64,000 bases of DNA from Perca fluviatilis (Eukaryota; Chordata; Actinopteri; Perciformes; Percidae), in NCBI RefSeq assembly GCF_010015445.1, contig NC_053121.1, positions 26,913,934 through 26,977,933 on the forward strand, in the 5' to 3' direction. Under the pieces are notes generated by a model. It was not told the DNA's origin, did not search any database, and saw nothing but the letters and a program-made list of their open reading frames with translations. Positions 24,691-36,703 of the stretch are shown here, one piece after another. The translations under genes and the position numbers were made by a program. How positions within the stretch are numbered: the first letter of the stretch is position 1; each line of letters opens with the position of its first letter.

Positions 24691-25159
24691 ATTATCATAA
24701 AAATGTTTGCTGATAATACTTAAAGAAAAATTGGTCTGTGCTATCAGTGTATAGTATCAAAATGAAATAATCAAAATCCTAAGCACATCTGCTGTCTACT
24801 TCTTCCCACTGTGAAATTGCACCCTGTTGTGCTCAACCCATGTCTTGAGGTTAAGCACCTCTCTTAACACCCTGCACCTTCTTCTCCCCTTCGTGATTCA
24901 CAGCTTTTATCTGCATTCACCAAACCAGCAGGTTTCAAATAAAGAAAGAGCACTAAGCTTAATGTTTGTCCACTCAGCTTTTACACTTGGCTACTCCGTT
25001 CTCTTTTTGTCAAATATTATTGATGATAAAAACTCATACTGCACTCAGGGGCCATTGTTCTGTCACCAACAGTTGCTTTCAGTTGAACATTCTTTTGTCA
25101 TAGCAATCACAGCTGACAGTTCCATAACCATAAATATAGACCGGTTTGGAGTGGATGTC
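24691..25159. other. No gene seen
   Basis: A plus-strand frame of 143 codons (24827-25258) crosses this interval but runs into the antisense LINE tail and has no recognised domain, so it is not called. Confidence 0.4.
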
Positions 25160-26440
25160 ACAGTTGCGTCACTGCATTTTGATTTGATTTTATTATTTAT
25201 CTCGAACAATCAACAATGTTGCAAAAGAAAACAAAACAAATTAAAACCACAAAATTAAAACACAAACAATCAGAATTTACCAATGGTAAATTTAAAAGGG
25301 GGAAGGAGCAGGCGGAAGCATACAGCTTATTAGGTCCTGCCCCTACTTCACAATATCATATTATTACAAAACAAATATATATGCAAATACAGCATACAAT
25401 CTTTCAGGTCTTACAATAACTTACAACAATATACAACAATACCTTTACATTACAATTCCATTCCTATGTTTCGGTCTATTCCTTTCTGTATTGGTCAAGT
25501 ATTGATTTCTTTAATCTATTTTTGAACTGAATGATAGTATGGCTCTGTTTGATGTCATTGTTCAGTCCATTCCATAAGGTCGCCCCACATACATTGTAGA
25601 TGAGATCTCTGGTCTCTATCATTAAACATTGCGAGTATGTTACATGGTAAATTATTTTCTTTAACTTTAAACATAAATTTGAATTTAACAATGTCTATAA
25701 ATTTCAGCAAATGTGAATTCAAAAACAGATGATTAGTGTGCTCATAACACCCTGTGTTATTTATTAACCTGATTGCAATGTTATGCAATGTGCAAATATT
25801 TTCTAAGTCATCACCGCAACAAAAAAATATACAGGCCAAAAGTTTGGACACACCTTCTCATTCAATGCATTTCCTTTTTATTTTCATGACTATTTACATT
25901 GTAGATTCTCACTGAAGGCATCAAAACTATGAATGAACACATGGAATTATGTACTTAACAAAAAAGTGTGAAATAACTGAAAACATGTCTTATATTTTAG
26001 ATTCTTCAAAGTAGCCACCCTTTGCTTTTTTATTAATAAGGGAAATAATTCCACTAATTAACCCTGACAAAGCACACCTGTGAAGTGAAAACCATTTCAG
26101 GTGACTACCTCATGAAGCTCATTGAGAGAACACCAAGGGTTTGCAGAGTTATCAAAAAAAGCAAAGGGTGGCTGCTTTGAGGAATCTAAAATATAAGACA
26201 TGTTTTCAGTTATTTCACACTTTTTTGTTAAGTACATAATTCCATGTGTTCATTCATAGTTTTGATGCCTTCAGTGAGAATATACAATGTAAATAGTCAT
26301 GAAAATAAAGAAACACATTGAATGAGAAGGTGTGTCCAAACTTTTGGCCTGTACTGTATGTGTCATCAGCAAAGAAAAAAAAAACAGTACATTTGATACT
26401 TTACAAATGTCGTTTAGGTAAAGGATAAACAGTTTGGGTT
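25160..26440 (-). mobile_element. Non-LTR retrotransposon relic (antisense), split by a Tc1 MITE
   Basis: On the minus strand, 25832-25476 encodes the C-terminal LINE motif series: LHNIAIRLINNTGCYEHTNH, FKFMFKVKENNLPCNIL, then GATLWNGLNNDIKQSHTIIQ with a stop near 25476. A frameshift lies between the segments. Past the MITE, 26440-26360 translates to PKLFILYLNDICKVSNVLFF followed by a frameshifted ADD region, the polymerase motif upstream of FADD. The 3'UTR runs to about 25160. The clade (Jockey/Rex-like) is uncertain. Sequence between the two polymerase parts has been lost. Confidence 0.72.
25831..26356. mobile_element. Tc1/mariner-type MITE with long inverted repeats, copy 1
   Basis: The left arm, from ACAGGCCAAAAGTTTGGACA, is repeated in inverse orientation at the right end (TTTGGCCTGTACTG, then TA). 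The arms are near 190 bp each and surround a short core with CACACCTGTGAAGTGAAAACC. TA flanks fit Tc1/mariner. Close relatives are at 33184-33709 and 38169-38678, and a core fragment is at 32541-32723. It interrupts an antisense LINE. Confidence 0.85.
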
Positions 26441-26501
26441 GTTGCGTATGCATTATGGTGGCAGAAAAACTGCTGAAACATTGCTGAATATACTGTTTAT
26501 C

Positions 26502-26597
26502 TAGCCTGACGTGGTCATACTCAGATTCTAGTGAGAATGTGAACTTCCCGACCTCGAATTTTGTGGGCGGGGCTAAGTTTGGCTGGCATCCAGGCTA
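26502..26597. mobile_element. Very short MITE (96 bp) with 9 bp target duplication
   Basis: TAGCCTGACG... ends with ...CCAGGCTA. Perfect direct repeats CTGTTTATC lie at 26493-26501 and 26598-26606. A 9 bp duplication would fit Mutator-like elements. An 8 bp hAT site with one extra chance match is possible. The interior includes TTTTGTGGGCGGGGCTAA. Confidence 0.72.
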
Positions 26598-26606
26598 CTG
26601 TTTATC

Positions 26607-28739
26607 ACAATACATTCAATGTTTTTTTCAGGGATGTCCTTCTAATAATATATCAATGGGGATAGCTGACTAGTTACTTAGCTAGCTTGCTTATTCCACC
26701 ATGTTTTAAGTTTTAATGCTACACTGGTTTTAGAAGATGAGCCAAAACAGCCGACTGGTGAACTGCGGCAGTGCTAGCTCCAGAGACGGATAAGCTAACG
26801 TCAGTCAGTTTTGCTGATCAAAACCAAGCTAAACATTAGCTGTCTGATGCTAATGTGTTGCTATACAACATTCTGACTAACTGTTAATTTACTGTTGGGT
26901 TAACTTTTTACACTTTTACTTTTGTGGACTCTGTGTAATAGATTAATCACTATGTTGTTCTTTTGGACTAAATGTTGATCTTTCACTGCTGATTAATGGC
27001 CAACTCCTGTCTTCAATCATTTATTGGAAGTTTGTTTAGCTCTCTGCATAGCTGTGAACCTTTACACATAGTGAGGGCAGAAGAGATGTATACATAAATG
27101 TATCCAATCAAATACTTTGGGGCGACCATTTAATGTTACCTTGTGGTTAATGAAGATCCTTTAAACGCTACTTCAGTGTACAGGAAAATATAGTCCAACA
27201 CTCAAGTACTAGAGAATTATAATATAAAGGTGGTTTATTTTGTACTTACTTTAATTATTTAATTCAACCAGTAAAAGCTTGCCTGGACATGCTTACTCTT
27301 GGTTCCTTTAAGTTCATGCTGCACACTTTCACACTGAGCAGCCAAGTCTTCCACATTTGGGCCTGAAGCAGCTCCACTGCAGCAGCCGGCGATAAAGTTA
27401 CCTTCATCAAGGCCTAATCGATGGTATTTGAGGAAGGTGAGAGTATTAGTTGTTTTATCTCTCCTCCCACATTTTCCCTGTTGATCTAGAAATTCAAAGA
27501 AGTTGCTTTCAGTCACAAGTCCACTTCTCTAATCTCTAGGCTCCTGCTGCCCCAGACATGCTTTATGTCAACCCCAACAAATTCTCTACATAGCATGTTA
27601 TTCCCCTCACTGCAGTACTGCCCACATGCAATCTTGTTTATTTCTCGTGGTTATAGAGCGGGCTAAGCAGGTTCTGTTGTCAGAGCAGAAACTGACTCAA
27701 GCTGGGCCACCGGCATCCTAGAAAATGAAAAATTATTTTTGACAGTAAAAAATATGGAAAATAAAACGTCAAAACCTGAAGAAGTCCCAAAACACAGCTG
27801 CTTACAGGTTGCTGAATTACTTTTTTTTGATAAGTTTTCTTTTTTTATTTACTCCGTTTATTAAAATAAAAGACATTTGTGTCTGCGGCATATTCACAAT
27901 TTCGTAGGTGGTGTCTCCAGACTCACTTGTTTTTCTTGCTGGATTCCTGAAGGTATTAGCCTGAGTGGTTTTACTCATCAAAAACAAAACAGAGAGTGAA
28001 CATAGCAGAATTACCTGTTCCCCAGTGTTCACATTGCCTGAAGTTGTGTTTTTCCCCATTTAAGCTGGCGAGGGAACATAAACCCTGTAAGCCATGGCAG
28101 GGTTTGTGTTACAAAGCAGCATCTATTATCATCCTTGTCTTTTTTTGTTTTTAATAATTGTGTGTTGATTCTGTTGGAAGTTCAGTGGTAGAAAGTGAGT
28201 CACCATTGCCGTTTAACTTAATGTAATATATTTGTATGTATGCACTGTATGCTGAGAAATCAAGTATGGTATTTCTGCCTTTGAGTATTTTTGTGAACCA
28301 TTGACTGGCTGTGGAGGATTAAGATAAAACTGGCTGGTTTACAGGCTGAACGTTTTTTGAACACTTTGATTTAAAGAACACGGAGTAGCTCACTGGCAGA
28401 ATACATGGTCAGTGATGTGGCAGCTTTGGAGGTTGTTTGGATCATAAGACCAATCAGTATCTTCCTGTGTTTGATTATTCATCAGTAAACATCCTGCCCC
28501 TGCCTGTTGATGCTGCTGCCTCGGTAATGGATGCTTTTATTAAGGCTGATTAGATTAATTGTGGGAGATGAAGACACATTTGCTGGCAGTAGACCCTCAA
28601 GGGTAGAAGGAGAAAGGATCAATCAATCGTGTCCATCTCAAACCTCATAATGCACTGCTGATTGTTTGAAGTGCAGAGCTGGAGGAGATTTATATTGATG
28701 TAAGAGAACTCAGGCTTTTTCCTCCCTGTGTCTATTATC

Positions 28740-28743
<4 letters not shown>
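26607..28743. other. No gene seen
   Basis: About 2.1 kb of non-coding sequence. Minus-strand frames at 27259-27516 and 27817-28059 have no recognised domain. Confidence 0.45.
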
Positions 28744-28771
<28 letters not shown>

Positions 28772-28772
28772 C

Positions 28773-28838
<66 letters not shown>
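28744..28838. repeat. (TC)n(CA)n compound microsatellite
   Basis: A TC array of about 13 units passes through CCCC into about 32 CA units. Confidence 0.97.
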
Positions 28839-28842
<4 letters not shown>

Positions 28843-31282
28843 TCAATGGACTATCTGCACTCTCTCTGCCTCCTCAGCCTAATAAAAAGAAAGGTCCTGC
28901 TTCAATGTATGGACAAATGCTTACTCTTTACTCTTAGTGGCAGAATTTTTGTTCACACAGAAATATGTGGTCAACATAGATCCAGATTTTGTAGTTTTTA
29001 AGTTTTTAAGCAGATGCATTACAGTTAGTTTAATGCATTACACAACTGATGCGCATGTTGTACCGGCAGATGCAATCCCTGTTACAGTAATAATAAGTCT
29101 GGTGGTTGTGGTGCTACCTACACTCCATACTGTACATGACACAGTCAGACTCAGTCAGTAATCTTCATCTCATATTGCAACAAAACCACTAGTTGGGGTT
29201 TCACTTGTAGGAGTGGGATTTCACTCTGAGATCCTGAGATAGCTTCCATGAAAAGCAGTGTCAGTGTCTTCATGGTCTTTGGCTGCTTCTTTTGCTTGGG
29301 TTTTTTTTCTTCTTGTTGTGCTTATGCAAACCCAAGCTCTATATATAATGATAGATTGTAGGTCTTACACAACACAGCTCTAATTAGTTGACCCCCGCTG
29401 GTTTTATTGTGCTGTAAGTAACAGATCAAAGCAGTGGGGAAGTGAAGATATAAAACATGAATAATTTGTGTCTGTGTTCGTGCACCAGGGAAGAAGGTGG
29501 AGTGTTTGATTGACGAGCATACATGTATATTGAAAATTGTGTAAGAGCAGCTGTGTGTTTACTTTCCTGTGTGTGTGCGTGCAATAATATGTTAAACAAA
29601 TTACTGTGTTCTTATGCAGCTATTTAACAGTTTGTGGGAAACTTAATGCCATCACAAAATGTTCATTAACAACGTTTTTCAGTTACTTTTTCTTATAGAA
29701 AACGTCCTGGGCTGCATTATGTTTGCCCAAAAACTACTGTAAATGCAAAATGTTTAATGAGATAGGTGTGAGAGTTCAATCTTTCCTTACAGTTGTTTTC
29801 ACATGGACACACTCCACTCTGACTCCAGTTAAATTTGTGATGGATTGCTCCTGTTGATGATTCGAGTTTTGTGCTGATGTAGTTTTACTTGCTTGGTTGT
29901 GCTGATGTTGTCTGTAGGTGAGGAGGATATATAAAGACACACACGCACGCACACTCTCAGTAAGGTCAAAAAGCCATCCACTACTAGAAGGCAGTTTTGC
30001 AATCCGTGCATTTTATTGTGCCTGCTGTGTGTTTTCATGATTAAGGATTTCTCCAAAGGGTTTCTCTTTCCATGTAAATGATCAAATGTCTCCTTACCTC
30101 AACTAACTAATACTGCATAAAGGTCTACACCCCCACCACACCAATTATGTGAATTCAAACAAATTCTCTTATACACATTTTCTTTTAGAATATGTATATG
30201 GTGAATTATGTGGGCTGGGAATGGGGTGTTTTATTTATTTGTATTTAAAAAAAATTAGCTTATTCATAGAGTAATGCAGTTCTATTTACAGTATATCAAA
30301 CAAAGCCAGACAGATATTGCCTGTTATTTTGTATTTATTATACTTCTGTCATCAGCTTCCCCCTTTGTTTCTCTCTCCCTATCTCAGTCAAACTTCTCCC
30401 TCTTTTCCGCCTCTCGCTTTCTCTCGGTTTGCTATTGAAAGCTTGCTCATTGTTAACAAAATGGTCCCCAGCTTCTCACTCTGGATAGGGAGGTTTACAG
30501 CCAATAGGCCTTAAAATGGCTTCATTTCCTATCAGCCTCACTCCCCTGAGGGAGCGTTTAGTGGAGCTAAAGGCCAATCAGGAGAGTCCGGGGGATCAGT
30601 AAAGCCTTAGTCTGAAATCAATCCTCAGAGTTCACGAGCTCATGACTCTGGGGCACAGGGGGAATCAACTTCCCATCAAATACATTTTAACCAGACAGAG
30701 TCTGTTCAGAAGGACCTGTCAATATCAATTATTATAAAAGGATACATGACATAATAAACTTCATGTGCAAAATATTGCAGACACCTTGTCAAAAGCCATA
30801 ATCCTGCATGCATGTATTAAATGTGCCAATCACAAGAGAAGCAGACAGATGGATGAAGGCTTTTTATCTGTTGAACTGTGAGCTGCAGCTTCATTGAAGA
30901 GCAGTTTAAGTTCAAACACTCTGTGAGCATGCAGACGCAAGATTCAAAAAATGAATACTGAACCTTAAGGTTCCTACCTGTTGCTTAAACTGTATATTTA
31001 ATAATTAATGCACCCTCTGCTGGCTGCTGACTACCACAGTGCAAAGAAAATGTCAGTGGATTGAAAGCAATTGGCTGTGGGGCCACGTTGACAGAAAGCC
31101 CTGTTTAGCAGAGAGGGTACACTCTAAAATGGAAAGGAAATGTTATGATCAGAGGCAGAGAAATCAAATGTTATATACTGCAGGAAAATCCTTTACCACT
31201 TCAGGCCAACCACAAAAACACTCACTGAATTGTTGCACTTAAAAACAAAACAATATTTACTGTGTGATGTTGATAGTACACT
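28839..31282. other. No gene seen
   Basis: Non-coding DNA of about 2.4 kb with no assigned repeat, exon or RNA gene. Confidence 0.45.
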
Positions 31283-31380
31283 CTAAAAACTCCTGGGTTA
31301 TTTCTTCAACCCAGTTTCTGGGTTATTTGTGTTGGGTTAAAATGATGGGTTATTTTTTCAGAGAGTAACCATTTTCTGGG
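31283..31380. repeat. GGGTTAT/AACCCA-rich repeat fragment
   Basis: Begins CACTCTAAAAACTCCTGGG and contains several TGGGTTAT motifs with one AACCCA complement. It looks like one end of a palindromic MITE. The family and right boundary are not determinable. Confidence 0.35.
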
Positions 31381-31389
31381 TTATGGGGT

Positions 31390-31390
<1 letters not shown>

Positions 31391-31442
<52 letters not shown>
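31391..31442. repeat. (TC)n(TA)n microsatellite
   Basis: About 15 TC units joined to about 10 TA units. Confidence 0.95.
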
Positions 31443-31443
<1 letters not shown>

Positions 31444-31508
31444 ATGTATTTTTTGTTGGAGGGGTGTATTTTATGGAGTTATTATATTATCATGTCAACA
31501 TAGTTTAT

Positions 31509-32504
31509 GTAAGGGTTAATGCCCGACGAGGTGTCCATTGTCAGGTATTATACCATGGTCTGGGTGAATACTCGATTCTGATTGGCTGCAGGGTTTCCAT
31601 TAAAAAGTGATGTAGGACACCTACTAAAGGAGTTCGGGGAAACTGACTGTTTACTGTTCTATATGAATGCGCTACATTAAATCAAAAAGGAAATGTGAAT
31701 TTATTATTTCCAAATCGTCCTCTGAACACCACAGGATGGCGCTAAAACACAGGCTGCAAGAAGTAAGTTCTACTGGCCCTCAGGACTGACTTTGTTTCAC
31801 AGCGAATAACGTTATCTCACATCCCGTTCACTGTTCAGCTCGCTGCTTCAGGCTGCGCCGCTCCAGCCGACAGTAACGTTACACATCGCGAATCAAATTC
31901 TTCGTAAAAGTCGTTATATTGTTTTGGGGACAATGACATGGCTGGATAGCTAGCTTGTCTTGTTGTTCAACATACTGTCAAATTATTTTTACTGATTGCC
32001 AACTGTACACAATGTTATTGACTTTGGATCTTGCAAGCGTAGTGCGCGTATCTCTGGCTCCGTAGCTAAACTGAAGGGTTCTATCAGCTGAGCGGACTAT
32101 ATAAATATCTCCGGTTGCTAAGGGAGGCAAGTCGTATCTAAGGTTCTTCCTAATTCCTGGGAGAGAACAACGTTTGCATTGCATAAGAACCTGATGGATG
32201 GGAATGATTGTTCCAGGTATTAGTCAAACCGTCAGGCGTACCAGGGAAACGGAGTTATTGTTTGGATAAACTTTAGATTTCGATTGTAAAACTAATTAAA
32301 ATATGAACTAATGTTTTAAAAATATGTTATTTGGCAAGTGACCATGGTATAAGCGGTCGTTAAGCCCTTCGAGGTGTCCATTATCAGGTATTAATGGACG
32401 ACGGCGAGGCGTGAACCGGCCCGACGGCGCGCGGGGTCGGACCGCTCACGCCGGCCGGTCCATTAATACCTGATAATGGACACCTGTCGGGCATTAACCC
32501 TTAC
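31509..32504. mobile_element. TTAA-type DNA transposon (996 bp) with rearranged right end
   Basis: GTAAGGGTTAATGCCCGAC at 31509 is matched in inverse orientation at 32504 (GTCGGGCATTAACCCTTAC). The inverted repeats continue inward through GGTGTCCATT.TCAGGTATTA. The flanks are TTAT on the left (31505-31508) and TTAA on the right (32505-32508), suggesting a TTAA duplication with one mutation. The right terminal repeat is interrupted by a GC-rich hairpin (32373-32484). The interior has no usable frame. Confidence 0.72.
32373..32484. repeat. 112-nt hairpin within the right end of the TTAA element
   Basis: Perfect 27-base arms lie at 32373-32399 (starting GGTGTCCATTATCAGG) and 32458-32484. The next bases inward (GGCGTGAACCGGCCCGAC versus the complement GGCGTGAGCGGTCCGAC) also pair with few mismatches, leaving a small CG-rich loop. 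The segment TTAATGGACGACGGCGAGGC in its left arm recurs directly at 32505, just outside the element. Confidence 0.85.
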
Positions 32505-32540
32505 TTAATGGACGACGGCGAGGCGTGAACCGTCCGACGC

Positions 32541-32723
32541 GAAGTAGCCACCTTTTGCTTTTTTATTAATAAGAGAAAAAATTCCACTAATTAACCCTGA
32601 CAAAGCACACCTGTGAAGTGAAAACCATTTCAGGTGACTACCTCATGAAGCTCATTGAGAGAACACCAAGGGTTTGCAGAGTTATCAAAAAAGGCAAAGG
32701 GTGACTACTTTGAAGAATCTAAA
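32541..32723. mobile_element. Internal fragment of the Tc1-type MITE
   Basis: Starts GAAGTAGCCACCTTTTGC and ends CTACTTTGAAGAATCTAAA. It contains the core CACACCTGTGAAGTGAAAACC seen at 25831-26356. Both outer parts of the inverted repeats are missing. Confidence 0.8.
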
Positions 32724-32815
32724 AGTATCAGCAAAAACATGTAATTTATTTATTATACATTCATTTATTATTCATTATTTAAGGTTTTTTAATTTGTGTA
32801 GAATCCTTATATAAA

Positions 32816-32817
<2 letters not shown>

Positions 32818-32871
<54 letters not shown>

Positions 32872-32927
32872 AACAAATATATAATATATGTATATATATA
32901 TATATATATATACGTATATATACATAC

Positions 32928-32959
<32 letters not shown>

Positions 32960-32960
32960 T
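32818..32960. repeat. (TA)n(CA)n microsatellite in copy A
   Basis: An interrupted TA array with TACG and TACA variants, passing into CA units at 32939-32959. Confidence 0.92.
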
Positions 32961-33183
32961 CTACTGGTCAAGTTTGGGGTCAAGTTTGGGGTCACTTTTT
33001 TCCATTCCACTCCATTATAGACAGAATACCAGCTGAGATCAGTTGCATTGTTTTTTTTTAACCAGGGCAGCAGTTTTCAGATTACATTATGTGCTTACAT
33101 AATTGCAAAAGGGTTCTCCAATGTTTTCTCAGATTATGATGATATCAGATTAGTAAACAGAACGTGCCTATATATATATATAT

Positions 33184-33709
33184 AGTACAGGCCAAAAGTT
33201 TGGACACACCTTCTCATTCAATGTGTTTCTTTATTTTTAAGACTATTTACATTGTAGATTCTCTACTGAAGGCATCAAAACTATGAATGAACACATATGG
33301 AATTATGTACTTAAAAGTGTGAAATAACTGAAAACATGTCTTATATTTTAGATTCTTCAAAGTAGCCACCCTTTGCCTTTTTTGATAACTCTGCAAACCC
33401 TTGGTGTTCTCTCAATGAGCTTCATGAGGTAGTCACCTGAAATGGTTTTCACTTCACAGGTGTGCTTTGTCAGGGTTAATTAGTGGAATTTTTTCCCTTA
33501 TTAATAAAAAAGCAAAAGGTGGCTACTTTGAAGAATCTAAAATATAAGACATGTTTTCAGTTATTTCACACTTTTTTGTTAAGTACATAATTCCATATGT
33601 GTTCATTCATAGTTTTGATGCCTTCAGTGAGAATCTACAATGTAAATAATAATGAAAATAAAGAAACACATTAAATGAGAAGGTGTGTCCAAACTTTTGG
33701 CCTGTTCTG
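33184..33709. mobile_element. Tc1/mariner-type MITE with long inverted repeats, copy 2
   Basis: Starts AGTACAGGCCAAAAGTTTGG and ends GGCCTGTTCTG. It has the same inverted arms as copy 1, with the central core in opposite orientation. Part of the duplicated segment 32724-33709. Confidence 0.85.
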
Positions 33710-36372
33710 TATCTGACACGAAATGTAAGTCATAAAAATTCACACATGACGAGCACGGAATAATTTGTTTCTGCCTTATGAAATATGCAATGTAACTTGT
33801 GTTGTGATATCAGTCTGTTGTCTTTAGACAAGCGGGCATGGTTAGCTGATTGACAGACAAAGGATGGTAGGAGGAATGTCGTCTGGATCAACAGAAGTAT
33901 ATTTCCAGGATAATTGCGTGGCTAACGCGCCGGATATTCCTCACCTTCCGCTCTCTGTGTTGCCGTTCTCAAACTCTATTTGCTTCTAGAAACAACAAAC
34001 TTCGAGCTAGCACGTTACACGCTGAAAATGGCAAGTTTTGAGGAGAATTTGGATCGTGCAATTCCCCAGCCAAGCAACACTGCCTCAAGATACACCAACT
34101 TGGCTACAGCAAGAAGATGATTAGCTTAGCTTAGCATAAAGAGCGGAACAGACTGTATTACTCCCAATGAGTTTTCACATTAATTAACATTATAAACATT
34201 ATTTTCCGTTCTCTCAATAACTTTTTGGTTGTCTGAGTCAATCTGAATTAATCATTCATGACTCACAGTATGGTACTGCATGTTAAATTGGACAAACCAA
34301 ACTCCAATAGTGGCAACCAGCTGAGACTCATCATATGAGAAATTTACCAGATGCCTCTCACTTTATGCATTTCGACTCATTATCAGTATCTATAAGACTT
34401 TGTCTTCACCTTGACCCTGTTATAACAATCTCCCCTTGAATCACCAGCTTAAAAGTAAGGGGCTTTCAACCGTAACTCTGTTAATGAGACACATAGCTTC
34501 ATAGAATGAAGATGGCTCTTTGGGTGAATTGGTTTTGCACATTACTGGCTGGGACTGTCTCTTGTTTCTGACAGTTGATGTAGGATTTGAGCATGATGAA
34601 ATGAAAAGCAAATATCTGACAGATCAAATAACTCTTTTAGATATGACTTTGCTGGTGTAATATTAAATAGTTTGCAGTCTATGTTTATGTTCGTTGTCTA
34701 TGTTTGTCTCTATTGTATTGAGATGCACATGGTTTTTGTGCAGTTTGTGCAATTTTACCTGATTTGTTCTTTCTATAGATACAAAAGGGCAGCTGTTCTC
34801 CATCAATAGTTAATTGATGAGCAAAGATCTCGCATAAAAACACAGTCATTGAGTTGTGCAAAATACAGCTACCAAATCTTAAAGCAACTAGAGAAATGGA
34901 TCCAATTACTTTGTGCATCAGTGACATTGAAACCATCATGTTTGAGTGCTTCAAATGAGATATTTAGGCAAAAGGAATGATTCATGAGGTCCATTCGAAC
35001 ATGATTTGAACAAGTATAGTGCTTATATAGTGAGGAAGGTTTATACACCGATACAGAGAGTAGGCCATCTTTGAAAACAAATGCAAATTTCATTTCAGAG
35101 AAAGAGCTTCTTATATATTGTCTGTTTGCTTAAAATTCGCTTGACAATTGAACATGGGTAATGTAATTCTACCTAGGATGGAGCTTTGGTCGTGTGATAA
35201 CAGGTGGTCGTTTATGTTGGGAGATGGGAGTTAAAAGTTCCATTTTTGTATTGTAAACAATTTATATAACTAATATTGTGTTTTTATACAGTAGCTCAAT
35301 GTAAAGAATGTAATGAAGGATAAATAGTTTAAGATTGATGGCTTGATATGTAAACATTTTGTACTATAGTGGTGCCAACTAAGTTGACCTACTAATGGCT
35401 TGTGTGATTGCAAATACAAACCAAGAGTGCATAGTCATCTTGCTAACACATTATTCATTTACTGAAGATGGTTGTCAACTAGTCACTTTACAATCACTCA
35501 GGCTTACTGTAGGTGTTACTGCCAACATTTGCTGGCATTTGTTGCCATTATTGGCATGTGTATTTGGCAACATAGCCAGCTCTGAGCACCTTATTGCTGA
35601 CAAATGGTACAAACCTCGTGATGATTGATTCATCGTTTTCATCTAATGGGTAACTGATGCTTTTCTTGCTTTGTATTCAAAAGTAGCAGGCCCACAAATG
35701 CACCACACTACGCTCTGACTAATTCTGAGCTGGCACGCAGTCTTGTTTGTTAAAAAATACGTAAGAAAGTGGAGAGTGGGCAGATCGCAGAGGAAAGATA
35801 ACAGCGTCACAAGGTGAGAAATAATAGTCAGGAAACTATTTCTGGGCACATGCCCAACTGGGCCAATTTCTGACCTCTTTTCCAGTCCAAATCAGCGTTC
35901 TACTGCCAGTCTATTGTTAAACCCTGCATTAGTTTTCATTTGGAATCCACTCCCTGTGTTGTAAACCTGCATCACAGAGATCGTGGATGTGTAGTAAAGC
36001 TTTATGTTTTACCACTCCTCTCCTCCCACTGTATTATCTCTCCTCTGAGTGTACTGCCACCCAGTCAGCAGGACAGCTAATAGGGTTGTAAGCAGTTAAC
36101 AGGCCTGTGAACCTCCTGTCGGGAACATTAACATAGCGACACCACAGCAATCAGTGCGTTTTCGGACCTCTCCATGGCAACATAGAGTGGGTCTGAGCAG
36201 GGACGCTGTTGTTGTGTTAGTGGAATTTTTAGAAGAATAGTAATTAGCAGAATGAAAGGCAATGTAAAACAGGCCTGTTGCTATATGACAAGCATGCTGT
36301 TACTGATAGTTTCCCTTTTGTCAAAGCCAACACTATTGCCTATAAGGCTATAAAATGCAAAGCTGCTAGTTA
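33710..36372. other. No gene seen
   Basis: Non-coding. The part at 33850-34145 is less AT-rich and ends near a GATTAGCTTAGCTTAGCATA motif (34119-34138), resembling the terminal motif of the element at 43721. No exon or clear element boundary could be set. Confidence 0.4.
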
Positions 36373-36703
36373 ATTTATTTAACCTTTATTTATCCAGGTA
36401 AGTCGATTGAGAACAAATTCGCATTTGCAATGACGACTTATCACATGAACACAGTTACACATTCATACCTGGAAGCTGCCCAGTACAACCACAGTCTGAT
36501 CTGCTGGCCACTGAGCAGCTCCATTGGAGCAGTTGGGGTTAAGGGCCTTGCTCAAGGGTACCTCAGTGGTGGTAAGTGGAGGGAGGTACAAGCGCTGCTC
36601 TTTCACTTTCCCCACCCTGATTTTATCCAGTCGGTCTGGGGATTGGTCCGGCAACGTCCCGGTCACAAGCTCGCTTCTTTAACCTCTAGGCCATCACTCC
36701 CCC
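36373..36703 (-). mobile_element. tRNA-related SINE (antisense) with LINE-like tail
   Basis: Read on the minus strand it begins at about 36703 with GATGGCCTAGAGGTTAAAG (A-box-like), then TGACCGGGACGTTGCCGG, then a body with CTTGAGCAAGGCCCTTAACC. It ends in CTGGATAAATAAAGGTTAAA. The order of tRNA-like head, conserved body and LINE-type tail is that of vertebrate SINEs. The B box is degraded. Confidence 0.65.

Larger units (their letters stand above)
32724..33709 (+). repeat. Duplicated segment, copy A (pairs with 37704-38678)
   Basis: From AAAGTATCAGCAAAAACATG onward, this segment matches 37704-38678 in order and orientation: an AT-rich block, a TA/CA microsatellite, a Tc1-type end (CTGGTCAAGTTTGGGGTCAC with the GACAGAATACCAGCTGAGAT block) and a long-arm Tc1 MITE. 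Copy A has an extra CAAGTTTGGGGT unit at about 32980 and a more complete MITE right end. A similar order of four independent parts points to duplication, not to chance insertions. Confidence 0.82.

Noticed and set aside
24827..25258. 143-codon plus-strand gene
   Set aside because: The frame ends inside an antisense LINE tail, has no domain and no conserved feature; probably chance in low-stop sequence.
31800..32500. CpG-rich promoter of enox2
   Set aside because: The CpG-rich DNA lies within the TTAA element and its hairpin; no exon or donor fitting the enox2 phase was found nearby.
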